Shown here: piece by piece, positions 1 through 6,242 of the stretch
Layout: each line of letters starts with the position of its first letter
Position numbering within the stretch: position 1 is the stretch's first letter
Source of the DNA: Phycisphaerae bacterium
GTDB taxonomy: Bacteria > Planctomycetota > Phycisphaerae > SM23-33
Direction: 5' to 3'
Length of the DNA stretch: 7,340 bases
Assembly (NCBI GenBank): GCA_030628445.1
Contig: DAOVQV010000065.1
Coordinates: 1 to 7,340, forward strand
Position numbers and translations under genes: made by a program
Notes under the pieces: model-generated
What the model was told of the DNA's origin: nothing
Databases searched by the model: none
What the model saw: only the letters and a program-made list of their open reading frames with translations

Positions 1-1187
1 GCAAAGGCGACGTCCGCCTCCACACCAAAGGCGTAAGCGATTACAGGCTCGCAGGTAGTGGGCTGAAGATTCTCAATTGCCGCCAGCGACGCGGCGATCC
101 GGCAGAGCACCTCGGCGACGGTCACGTCGCTCGTCAGCTTATCCGCAAAGCCCCGCAGGTGATCAAACGCCTCCCCCTGCAACGAAAGCGCCTCGTTTCC
201 CACCCGAAGCTGTTCGTTCAGTTCCGCCAGTTCCCTCGCGGCCTCCGGGCCCGCCTGCGCCAAGCGGCCGGGCCGGTCCGACATAAACCAGCCTGTTCGC
301 TTGCGGACCTCACCGGCGACCTGATCCACCACCGCCGACAAGAGTCGCTGCGAGAGCCCAATGACCCGGGCGAGCTCCTGCTCACCTTCGACAGGAGCAC
401 GGTTACCCGAAAAACCAATCCCCGCCCGGCGAACAAGAGCATCGGCCAGTTGGACGACGGCGATCATCATCCGCTCGTGCGGGGCGGCGACGATCGCCTC
501 GGGCGGTTGGTGATGGAGCCAGATTACCTTCTGCAGCAGGTCCGCCAAGCCCCACTGTTGGGCGAGCCGGCGGCCTGCGACTGTGTGGTCGGCGCCAAGG
601 ACATCACGCTCGAACTTGGCGATATTCCCGCGCTGCTGCTCAGCGGCCCGCAGGACGCGTGCGTAGCTCTTGGGGAAGCAGTGCGCCAGGGCCAACTTAC
701 CCAAATCGTGCAGCAGCCCGCAGACAAACGCCCGCTTCGGATCCATCGGAAGCGGAATGGCGTCTGCCAGCATCTCGGCCGCCAGACCCACCGCCAGACA
801 GTGCTTCCCAAACGCGCCGGGGTCCAGGGCGCTTTGGGGCCCGCTGTCGCGTCCCGACGTTGCGTGCGAAAGTATCTCGGCCCGAACCGTGTCCAGCCCC
901 AGTTGCTCGATAGCTTCGCCCAGCGACCAGACCTCCTCGCTTCGTCCGCGGCCCGCCAGCGACAGCAGCCTGGCCGTAATCGCCGGGTCGCAGCAGGTCA
1001 ACTCGCTCAACCGGGCGATGACGCCCTCACAGCGACCTGCGCCGTCTGATTCGCCCAGAAGCTCAAGGGACGTGGTGAGTATTGCGGGGATCGGCGGTAC
1101 AGCGTGAAGTTCGCGTAGGATCAGATCAAGCTGCTCGGCGCTCAGCTTGCGGGCTAAAGGGTTATCCTGTCCGGGAAGCTCAGCCAC
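1..1187 (-). CDS. HDOD-domain signalling protein, C-terminus cut by the window edge
   Basis: The frame is open from a GTG at 1187 to the left edge, giving 395 visible residues. Residues about 17-260 match the HDOD family: PPIPA (31-35), CCDPAITARLLSLAG (65-79), an AIEQLGLDTVR-type helix (92-102), GLLHDLGKLAL (157-167) with the HD pair at 160-161, LGADH (197-201) and a late HH (225-226). HDOD proteins are regulatory scaffolds in signal transduction and usually lack HD hydrolase activity, although the HD pair is kept here. Residues about 313-350 are Ala/Glu/Leu-rich and probably coiled coil. From about 355 a new domain begins (TVAEVLCRIAASL), resembling the first helix of a GAF domain; this is a guess. 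In planctomycetes such proteins may continue into a histidine kinase, which cannot be seen. An in-frame TAG at 1194-1196 fixes the start to within two codons. A weak GGCGGA lies 9 nt upstream. The gap to the response-regulator gene is 21 nt, so the two are probably cotranscribed. Confidence 0.9.
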   Translation of the reverse strand, partial: MAELPGQDNPLARKLSAEQLDLILRELHAVPPIPAILTTSLELLGESDGAGRCEGVIARLSELTCCDPAITARLLSLAGRGRSEEVWSLGEAIEQLGLDTVRAEILSHATSGRDSGPQSALDPGAFGKHCLAVGLAAEMLADAIPLPMDPKRAFVCGLLHDLGKLALAHCFPKSYARVLRAAEQQRGNIAKFERDVLGADHTVAGRRLAQQWGLADLLQKVIWLHHQPPEAIVAAPHERMMIAVVQLADALVRRAGIGFSGNRAPVEGEQELARVIGLSQRLLSAVVDQVAGEVRKRTGWFMSDRPGRLAQAGPEAARELAELNEQLRVGNEALSLQGEAFDHLRGFADKLTSDVTVAEVLCRIAASLAAIENLQPTTCEPVIAYAFGVEADVAF

Positions 1188-1208
1188 AATGATCTATCCG
1201 CCGGGGCC

Positions 1209-1781
1209 CTACTTCGCTTTCACAAGCTCCACAATGCGATCGATCACGTTTTCGATGTTGAAGGGTTTTTTGATGAAATCGTCGGCGCCGGCCTCGGTGA
1301 GCCCCTTTACCTCCGCAGGATTGACCATCCCCGAGATGATCAGGATCTTGATGTGCGACAGCTCGGGGTTCGACCGGATCGTTTTGCAGACCACGTTACC
1401 GTTGATGTCCGGAAGCATGTAATCCAGCACGACGATGTCCGGGCGAAATTGATGCGTCATGACACCGGCGTCGTACCCGGTCTGGGCCGTAGCTACCTCG
1501 AACCTATCGTCGGTCTCCAGGACATCCACGAACAGCTCAACGATCTGCGGGTCGTCGTCCACCACCAGCACCCGCATCTTACCGTCCTCCATGGCGTCCA
1601 TGGGGATGCTGTTTTCCTTCATGAACCTGACTAGGCAATCATGCGGAATGCGGCGGAACTTGCTGCCCGGAACGCGAAAGCCCTCAAGCTGCCCGTTGTC
1701 AAAGCATCGGATTATCGTCTGCTGCGAGAGGTTGCAGATACTCGCGGCCTCACCCGTTGTATAGACGGCTTTACGTCGCAC
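1209..1781 (-). CDS. Response regulator with N-terminal MerR/excisionase-type HTH and C-terminal receiver
   Basis: This 190-residue protein has two domains. Residues about 6-57 look like a MerR/excisionase-type (HTH_17) DNA-binding domain: YTTGEAASICNLSQQTIIRCF, then a basic wing with GFRVPGSKFRRIP. Residues about 69-188 form a complete receiver: acidic pocket D75-D76-D77, phospho-acceptor D120 in VVLDYMLPD, S150 in IISG, and K172 before P173 in FIKKPF. All key residues are present, so it should accept phosphate from a histidine kinase and act in the cytoplasm on DNA. The order is unusual, because most response regulators carry the receiver first. The GTG start at 1781 is supported by GAGGAG at 1790-1795, 8 nt upstream, and by an in-frame TGA just above it. 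The HDOD gene follows after 21 nt and may encode its partner or kinase. The target genes are unknown. The two domain calls are strong and the pairing is inferred. Confidence 0.93.
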   Translation of the reverse strand: MRRKAVYTTGEAASICNLSQQTIIRCFDNGQLEGFRVPGSKFRRIPHDCLVRFMKENSIPMDAMEDGKMRVLVVDDDPQIVELFVDVLETDDRFEVATAQTGYDAGVMTHQFRPDIVVLDYMLPDINGNVVCKTIRSNPELSHIKILIISGMVNPAEVKGLTEAGADDFIKKPFNIENVIDRIVELVKAK

Positions 1782-1818
1782 GGTACTTGCTCCTCACCTT
1801 TGCGCGCCTCAGTTCAAC

Positions 1819-1980
1819 CTAGAGCAATTTAAGATTTTCTGTTCCGTCCTGGCCCGGCTGCGGCTTCGGCTGACTGCGTCAGGCTGCATCGGCAACCCGC
1901 CGGGTTTCCTGCTTCGCCTTCCTTGTCAGCCTTGTCCTCGCTGGGCCATCACCGAAACATTAAACCTTAAAGTGCTCTAG
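1819..1980. repeat. 162-bp imperfect inverted repeat, MITE-like
   Basis: The outer arms CTAGAGCA (1819-1826) and TGCTCTAG (1973-1980) are perfect inverted copies. Pairing continues after one mismatch with TTTAAG (1828-1833) against CTTAAA (1966-1971), then TTT/AAA, then TGTT (1840-1843) against AACA (1956-1959). A further inner match is TGGCCC (1850-1855) against GGGCCA (1943-1948). If the TA at 1820-1821 and 1978-1979 is a duplicated target, the element has GAGCA...TGCTC ends flanked by TA. That is the pattern of MITEs mobilised by IS630/Tc1-type transposases. No coding frame is apparent inside. It could instead be a structured RNA or a REP-type element. The symmetry is directly visible; the mobile origin is inferred. 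Confidence 0.65.
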
Positions 1981-2119
1981 AGGGGTCAATATCCAGCACC
2001 AGTCCTTGCATCGTCACTACGCGCCACCAACTTAACCTACCCAAACGCCATAGTTGACCAATCCTGTACATATTAACAGCCACACTTCGTGCGGAAAGCG
2101 TAAACTGCACAAAATGCGC

Positions 2120-2153
2120 AAAAAACAGAGGCACCGGACCGCCGGTGCCTCTG
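2120..2153 (-). terminator. Rho-independent terminator of the flgM-like gene
   Basis: A perfect 12-bp stem, CAGAGGCACCGG (2126-2137) against CCGGTGCCTCTG (2142-2153), closes on a 4-nt loop. On the minus strand it is followed at once by six T residues (the A run at 2120-2125). It begins 25 nt after the flgM stop codon. There is no T run on the plus-strand side, so it acts in one direction only. Confidence 0.93.
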
Positions 2154-2178
2154 CCAAGACCACCAACAAACTCGCCAG

Positions 2179-2463
2179 TTACAAACCTGGATACAGTTCC
2201 GCTATCAACCGCTCCACAGCGATGTCAATGCGCTGCGGCGTTTCGTACGTCCCGGCGGCCAGTTCCGCCTTAACTTGCTCAATCAGGTTCCGGCGGACCT
2301 CTGGTAGCTTGCGCACTGCTGCGGTGAGCTCGGCGACGGATGGGAGTTCCCTAAGAGTCGGGATCCTGATCGGCTTCTTGACCGACCCGCCAGAGACACC
2401 CTTTTGCCCCCCCTGGACAGCTTTACCCGAAGCGACGGATTCAGCGCGACCTACGTTGGTCAT
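2179..2463 (-). CDS. flgM: FlgM-family anti-sigma-28 factor
   Basis: This 94-residue protein has a low-complexity Gly/Ser/Val N-terminus (1-30), as expected for the disordered half of FlgM. Its C-terminal helical segment (about 46-92) reads LTAAVRKLPEVRRNLIEQVK, then AELAAGTYETP, then RIDIAVERLIAEL. The pattern R..LI..VK..I..G.Y......IA..L is the FlgM core that binds the flagellar sigma factor FliA (sigma-28). FlgM holds sigma-28 inactive until it is exported through the finished hook-basal body. The ATG at 2463 is preferred over upstream in-frame starts because AGGTGA lies at 2471-2476, and the residues before it (Gly/Arg-rich, CLCGL) do not look like FlgM. No other flagellar gene is in the window, so the gene appears isolated. 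It ends at a strong terminator. Planctomycete FlgM proteins are divergent, so the family call is good but not certain. Confidence 0.8.
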   Translation of the reverse strand: MTNVGRAESVASGKAVQGGQKGVSGGSVKKPIRIPTLRELPSVAELTAAVRKLPEVRRNLIEQVKAELAAGTYETPQRIDIAVERLIAELYPGL

Positions 2464-2872
2464 AGCTACTTCACCTATCAGCCCGCACAGGCACACTTGC
2501 GGGTCGTTGGAGTGGATCGGACTCCGCGGGGCGCCGCGTCCGTGCTGAGCCAATCCCGCAGTACCGCCTCCGACCGCACCCAAGGAGCTTTCGCTAGTGA
2601 ACCAACCGCCCGCACTAATGCGGCAGGCTCGTCGCGTCCGTGCAGTAGATTTATCGACACGATCAGCGAAATATCTTCAGTGATTGCGCTAAACCCAATT
2701 TCATGTAACGCCTGCGCGAAACCACACTTACGACTGACGAGTCCGTTTGGGCCGCAAATTCCTCTTCGCCCAGGTCGCCTGTGGATTTGCCATGGCTGTC
2801 CACGTTCCCCATCTTCTCACCCGGCGGTGGCCTAATCTGTCCGCTGAGGCCCGCCAGATCGGGCCGGACCAG
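2464..2872. other. 409-bp gap between mnmG and the flgM-like gene, no convincing gene
   Basis: Two short minus-strand frames exist here: 2663-2812 (49 codons, ATG) and 2478-2660 (60 codons, GTG). Neither has a well-spaced ribosome-binding site, a recognisable motif or a hydrophobic segment, so neither is called. The flgM promoter should lie in this gap. A minus-strand GTCGATAA at 2651-2658 resembles the sigma-28 -10 consensus GCCGATAA, but no good TAAA box stands at the usual distance upstream. TTGGGT followed after 17 nt by GATATT is a weak sigma-70-like alternative just upstream. No mnmG terminator was found. Confidence 0.5.
2471..2476 (-). promoter_or_regulatory. Shine-Dalgarno site deciding the flgM start
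   Basis: On the minus strand AGGTGA lies 7 nt upstream of the ATG at 2463. No comparable site precedes the longer in-frame start at 2583, so the 94-residue form is preferred. Confidence 0.7.
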
Positions 2873-4702
2873 CTAGCGGGCGCGGCCGATATGGACGGCG
2901 AGGACGAAGATGTCGGCTGGCGTAATCCCGCTTATCCGCAGCGCCTGACCAAGCGAATGCGGGCGGATCTGCTGAAGTTTCTCGCGGGCCTCGTGACGCA
3001 GGTGTGTTATCCGGGCATAGTCGGTATCTGCCGGGATCACCTTGCCCTCCAACCCCCGCATTTGCCGCAACGACTGCTCCTGGCGGTCCAGATACCCGCT
3101 GTAGCGAGCGTCGATGGCTGCGGACTCAACGGCGGCGGGCCCTGCGCCGTATAGCTGCGCCAGTTGCTCGCCGGCCGGGTCGGGACACTTCCGGATCAGT
3201 TCCTCAAGATCGGCCTTACCGCCCCGCAGATGATCCCATAGCGTCTTGTCCTCCATCCGTGCCGTTCGCAAGAGCTGTTCGGCCAGCCCGGTCGCTTGAC
3301 GCTTGGCGGTAAGCACGCGCGATCTGGCGTCGTCGGCGAGACCGACTCGCCACCCGATCTCGGTCAGCCGCCGGTCGGCGTTGTCGGCCCGCAGCGTAAG
3401 TCTGCACTCGGCCCGGGACGTGAACATCCGATACGGCTCGGTGACGCCCTTGGTCACAAGATCGTCGATCATCACTCCGATGTAGGCCTGGTCGCGCCGC
3501 AGGATGAGCGGGTCGCCCCCGGTAAGGCCCATCGCGGCGTTGACCCCAGCCACCAGGCCCTGACCGGCCGCCTCCTCATAACCCGTCGTCCCGTTTATCT
3601 GACCGGCCAGGTAAAGCCCCCAAACCCGCTTCGTCTCCAGGGTCACCTTCAGTTGCGTCGGCGGGACGTAATCGTACTCAATCGCGTACCCCCACCGCAG
3701 CACCTCGCCGCGCGCCAGGCCCGGGATGCTGTGGACCATGAAGTCCTGCACGTCCTGGGGTAAGGACGTCGGGATCCCGTTGCAGTACACCCAGTTGGTC
3801 CCCAGGCCCTCCGGTTCGAGGAAGACCTGGTGGCGTTTCTTATCGGCGAATCGCACGACCTTGGTCTCGATCGAGGGGCAATATCTCGGGCCGGTGGACG
3901 TGATCTGCCCGGAGTACATCGGCGCCCGGTGCAGGTTGGCGCGGATTACCTCGTGGGTTTGCTGGGTGGTGCCGGTCAGCCAGCACGGTACCTGCTGAAG
4001 CTCAAGTGCGCCGGTCATGAACGAAAACGGGACGGGCCTGGCGTCCCCATCCTGACGGTCGCACCGGTCATAGTCGATGCTTTCGGCGGCAACCCGCGGG
4101 CACGTACCGGTCTTGAGCCGCCCGAGCTGCAACCCCAGCTTGCCAAGCGAGTCGCTCAGCCCGCCGGCGGGCGGCTCGCCATAGCGTCCGCCGGGCCAGC
4201 TTTGCTCGCCGAGATGCATCAGGCCGTTGAGGAAAGTCCCGGCCGTGACGATCACAGCCCTGCAAGAAAGCGTCCCCGCCTCGCCGCCGGTCCGCACCCC
4301 GACGACGCACCCGCCGTCGGTCAGAATCTCCGTCGCCTCGGCGACGATGACAGTGACGCCCTGCTGTTTGGAGATGACATCTTGGACCCAGGCGGCGTAG
4401 GCGTGTCGGTCGACTTGACAGCGCGGGCCCCAGACGGCGGGGCCCTTGGAGCGGTTCAGCATGCGGAACTGGATCCCGTTGGCGTCGGCGGCCAGCCCCA
4501 TCAGACCGCCCAGTGCGTCTATCTCGCGGACGATTTGGCCCTTCCCGACACCGCCGACGGCCGGGTTACACGGCATCTGGGCGATGGTTTCGCGCGACAG
4601 CGTGACCATCGCGGTGCGGGCCTCAAGAAGGGCTGCGGCCCGGGCGGCCTCTACGCCGGCGTGGCCGCCGCCGATAACAACAACGTCGAAATCCCTGTCC
4701 AT
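2873..4702 (-). CDS. mnmG: tRNA uridine-5-carboxymethylaminomethyl modification enzyme MnmG (GidA)
   Basis: MnmG is the FAD- and NADH-dependent partner of MnmE. The complex installs carboxymethylaminomethyl at C5 of U34 in certain tRNAs, in the cytoplasm. The 609-residue length is normal (E. coli 629). An FAD-binding Rossmann motif VVVIGGGHAGVEAA covers 7-20. The family motifs CNPAVGG (45-51), MLNRSKGPAV (81-90), AGTFLNG (154-160) and RLKTGTCPR (195-203) follow. Both catalytic cysteines have counterparts: C45 in CNPAVGG and C275 in PRYCPSIE. Later come LAGQINGTTGYEEAAGQG (365-382) and FTSRAECRLTLRADNADRRL (427-446). The C-terminus has the helical MnmE/tRNA-binding part. The ATG at 4702 lies four codons before the first FAD-binding strand and an in-frame TAG sits three codons upstream, so the start is well fixed. 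No Shine-Dalgarno sequence is present. The usual neighbours mnmE and rsmG are absent. Confidence 0.98.
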   Translation of the reverse strand: MDRDFDVVVIGGGHAGVEAARAAALLEARTAMVTLSRETIAQMPCNPAVGGVGKGQIVREIDALGGLMGLAADANGIQFRMLNRSKGPAVWGPRCQVDRHAYAAWVQDVISKQQGVTVIVAEATEILTDGGCVVGVRTGGEAGTLSCRAVIVTAGTFLNGLMHLGEQSWPGGRYGEPPAGGLSDSLGKLGLQLGRLKTGTCPRVAAESIDYDRCDRQDGDARPVPFSFMTGALELQQVPCWLTGTTQQTHEVIRANLHRAPMYSGQITSTGPRYCPSIETKVVRFADKKRHQVFLEPEGLGTNWVYCNGIPTSLPQDVQDFMVHSIPGLARGEVLRWGYAIEYDYVPPTQLKVTLETKRVWGLYLAGQINGTTGYEEAAGQGLVAGVNAAMGLTGGDPLILRRDQAYIGVMIDDLVTKGVTEPYRMFTSRAECRLTLRADNADRRLTEIGWRVGLADDARSRVLTAKRQATGLAEQLLRTARMEDKTLWDHLRGGKADLEELIRKCPDPAGEQLAQLYGAGPAAVESAAIDARYSGYLDRQEQSLRQMRGLEGKVIPADTDYARITHLRHEAREKLQQIRPHSLGQALRISGITPADIFVLAVHIGRAR

Positions 4703-4708
4703 GCAGGG

Positions 4709-4738
4709 ATTCTACCATCCGGCCGGCCGATTTGTATT
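4709..4738 (-). promoter_or_regulatory. Candidate extended -10 promoter of mnmG, possibly leaderless
   Basis: On the minus strand TGGTAGAAT (4709-4717) is an extended -10 box, with TAGAAT matching TATAAT at five of six positions. Only 6 nt separate it from the mnmG ATG. With usual spacing, transcription would start at or next to the start codon. A weak AATACA (4733-4738) lies 18 nt upstream as a possible -35. The spacer holds a perfect 10-bp GC palindrome, CGGCCGGCCG (4720-4729), which may be an operator or chance. Confidence 0.5.
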
Positions 4739-4787
4739 GGATTGGTCGGCCCCGGCGATACCGAAACACCAAACCACATTGTTCCGG

Positions 4788-5081
4788 TCACACGGAGACG
4801 GGCTGCGGGGCCGGCGGCGCCACCGGGACGGGCGCGGCGGCAGGGCCGGATGTGTTCTTGCGAATCTGCTCCAGGGACTGGTGGATCTTGAACACCACGA
4901 TCAGCAGCTCGCAATAGATGCGGACCATCACCGGCCCCAGCAAGATCACAACGATACCGCCGAACTGCCCTCCCGCCAGACCTACCAGCCCCACAATGAT
5001 GCAGACAGCTACGCCGATCCAGAACAGCACTTGGATGATCAGAGGGGTAATCATCTTACGGAAGGCCAAGAAGTCGCCCAT
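4788..5081 (-). CDS. DUF4282 small membrane protein
   Basis: This 97-residue protein opens with DFLAFRKMITP (3-13), characteristic of DUF4282. Two hydrophobic segments follow, about 13-35 (IIQVLFWIGVAVCIIVGLVG) and 42-63. The family's conserved RIYCELLIVVFKIHQSLEQI spans 54-73. The tail (79-97) is rich in Pro, Ala and Val. DUF4282 proteins are small inner-membrane proteins of unknown function. The ATG at 5081 has AAGGGG 6 nt upstream. The gene lies 85 nt upstream of mnmG, with no terminator between, but mnmG seems to have its own promoter. The family call is firm; the function is unknown. The proline-rich tail could be a ligand for the GYF domains encoded nearby, which is speculation. Confidence 0.92.
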   Translation of the reverse strand: MGDFLAFRKMITPLIIQVLFWIGVAVCIIVGLVGLAGGQFGGIVVILLGPVMVRIYCELLIVVFKIHQSLEQIRKNTSGPAAAPVPVAPPAPQPVSV

Positions 5082-5305
5082 GTCCTGCCCCTTTCAAGGT
5101 TAGAGCGCCCCGCCCAATGGCAGACGATTCGTGCGTTTAGAGCGGTTAACGCTTTCTATTGATCTTCGTATCACCACTGCAATCCGCCTGTGGCAAATTG
5201 CCCTGCGATTGCGGACTCGATTCGCTCAGCAGAGTTACTTTCGCAACACGAACGTCAATAAGTAACATCGCGAGTCGGCGGCAAGCATCCCGCAGGCGTG
5301 CGAGG
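5082..5305. other. Intergenic region upstream of the DUF4282 gene
   Basis: This 224-bp gap contains no gene. It carries the Shine-Dalgarno sequence of the DUF4282 gene (5088-5093). An 8-bp direct repeat, TTAGAGCG, occurs at 5100-5107 and 5137-5144. The second copy runs into the small imperfect palindrome AGCGGTTAACGCT (5142-5154). The DUF4282 promoter is probably here, but I could not assign it. Confidence 0.45.
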
Positions 5306-5716
5306 TCACCCAACGTAGATAATCACGTACACCCAGTTCGCCAGCAGCAGCGCCGCCGCCAGGGGCCAGGCGACGCGTCGCTGGAGGGGGGTAAGCTCAA
5401 GATGGACCGAGCGAGCGAACGTGAACCTGAACAGGATCAGCGCCGCGAAGATCTGCGCGGCCGTGAACAAAAGCGGATTGCACGCAACGGCGGCGGCGAT
5501 CTGGCCGCCTAAGAGGCTCATAACACCGCGCGTAGACCCGCACGTCGGACAAGGGAAGCCCGTCAGGCGCTTAAACAAACACAGATGCGGGACGCGCCCG
5601 ACGTATCGGCCCACAAGGACCCCCGCGGCGCCGCCGGCCAACCAGACACTGACCACCGCCACCGCCCAACGGGGCCAGTTCGGTAAACGCGACGCCCTCT
5701 GGAGCTTCAGTTTCAT
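5306..5716 (-). CDS. DUF2752 membrane protein
   Basis: This 136-residue protein has the DUF2752 signature: C46 in LCLFKRLTG, then FPCPTCGSTRG with C56 and C59 as a CPTC pair and R63. There are three likely membrane segments, about 17-37, 81-100 and 114-134. The C-terminus NWVYVIIYVG is also typical. The family occurs in Bacteroidota, planctomycetes and others, often beside TM2, GYF or DUF4190 proteins. Its function is unknown. The ATG at 5716 lies 16 nt after the stop of the GYF_2-DUF4190 gene and has no evident Shine-Dalgarno sequence, so translation is probably coupled to that gene. The paired cysteines could bind a metal or form a disulfide, but nothing in the sequence decides this. Confidence 0.93.
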   Translation of the reverse strand: MKLKLQRASRLPNWPRWAVAVVSVWLAGGAAGVLVGRYVGRVPHLCLFKRLTGFPCPTCGSTRGVMSLLGGQIAAAVACNPLLFTAAQIFAALILFRFTFARSVHLELTPLQRRVAWPLAAALLLANWVYVIIYVG

Positions 5717-5732
5717 TACAGTTGCTGGGGGG

Positions 5733-6197
5733 TCAGCAGGACATACAGGCAGCTGTTATGGCGGCGATCACAACGATGACCAGCCATACCGCAATTACAG
5801 CTAGGTAAAGAATGGTGGCGATCATACCCAGGATCTTACCGGCCTGCGTGGTACCGCGCCCGGATGGGTCCATCCGCCCGGCGTCCATCTCTCTCAGATC
5901 GCTCTTGCCCATCACCCAGGCGATAATCCCCAGAACGAAGCAGGTCAGAAGTCCCAGAATACCCAACGCAAGGACCGCCCCGCCGCGATTCGGCCGCAGG
6001 CCCGCTGGGGGCCCTGCAACCGGTGGGAAGGCGGTCAACAGCGCTGCGACCGTCCCGGCCGGTACCCATTCAGCCATACCTTCAGTCCAGACCAGGTCGC
6101 CCGGTCCAACCCGGCCTTGCTGGGCCCACTGGCACAGAACCTCTTCGGCGATCGGGCCGTGCTGCTTACCCGCAACAACGCAGTACCACTGACTCAT
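5733..6197 (-). CDS. GYF_2 domain - DUF4190 membrane protein
   Basis: This 154-residue protein has a GYF_2 domain at 1-50: MSQWYC, GP at 14-15, W24, QQGRV (26-30), DLVWTEGMAEW (34-44). A Pro-rich linker (58-69, PPVAGPPAGLRP) follows. Then comes a DUF4190 region with a membrane segment at about 73-96, the loop LREMDAGRMDPSGRGTTQAG (101-120), and a second membrane segment at about 121-149. In eukaryotes GYF domains bind proline-rich peptides. The bacterial GYF_2 version probably acts as a cytoplasmic protein-interaction module, but its ligand is unknown. The ATG at 6197 has an ideal GGAGGT (6205-6210) 7 nt upstream. DUF2752 follows 16 nt later, so the two form an operon. It is a paralogue, in the GYF part only, of the next gene upstream (27 of 50 residues identical). 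Confidence 0.95.
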   Translation of the reverse strand: MSQWYCVVAGKQHGPIAEEVLCQWAQQGRVGPGDLVWTEGMAEWVPAGTVAALLTAFPPVAGPPAGLRPNRGGAVLALGILGLLTCFVLGIIAWVMGKSDLREMDAGRMDPSGRGTTQAGKILGMIATILYLAVIAVWLVIVVIAAITAACMSC

Positions 6198-6229
6198 CGT
6201 AATTACCTCCGCTAATTCAGCCGCTACTG
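6198..6229 (-). promoter_or_regulatory. Conserved leader and Shine-Dalgarno of the GYF_2-DUF4190 gene
   Basis: The 32 nt before the ATG match the leader of the other GYF gene (7256-7287) at 28 positions. They include GGAGGT (6205-6210), then AATTACG before the start codon. The match continues through the first six codons. Confidence 0.8.
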
Positions 6230-6242
6230 GCAGCTGGGTGCA

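Larger units (their letters stand above)
1782..2178. other. Intergenic region between the response regulator and flgM-like genes
   Basis: No gene is supported in this 397-bp gap. It holds the Shine-Dalgarno sequence of the response-regulator gene (1790-1795), the inverted-repeat element at 1819-1980, an unassigned stretch of about 140 bp, and the flgM terminator (2120-2153). The plus-strand frame opening at 2054 lacks a ribosome-binding site and runs antisense through flgM, so I regard it as spurious. The promoter of the response-regulator operon must lie here. Only 37 nt separate the element from the GTG start, so the promoter is either inside the element or on its far side. I see no convincing -35/-10 pair. 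Confidence 0.6.

Noticed and set aside
159..1049. 296-codon plus-strand open frame
   Set aside because: It is antisense to the HDOD gene, whose family motifs are unmistakable. Its translation is compositionally odd and matches nothing I know.
2464..2583. N-terminal extension of the flgM-like protein
   Set aside because: The longer start has no Shine-Dalgarno site, whereas the ATG at 2463 has one and yields a FlgM-sized protein.
2478..2660. 60-codon minus-strand frame with GTG start just upstream of flgM
   Set aside because: There is no ribosome-binding site and no hydrophobic or family motif. Its arginine/alanine-rich composition is typical of random frames in GC-rich DNA.
2663..2812. 49-codon minus-strand frame with ATG
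   Set aside because: The purine-rich stretch before the ATG is too close to serve as a ribosome-binding site, and the product has no recognisable feature.
3830..4891. 353-codon plus-strand open frame
   Set aside because: It lies antisense to mnmG, whose protein sequence is strongly conserved. It has no recognisable domain and reflects GC-rich codon bias on the opposite strand.
5100..5144. Direct repeat TTAGAGCG, 37 bp apart
   Set aside because: It is only 8 bp with two copies. It faintly resembles the CTAGAGCA ends at 1819-1980, but not enough to claim a relationship.
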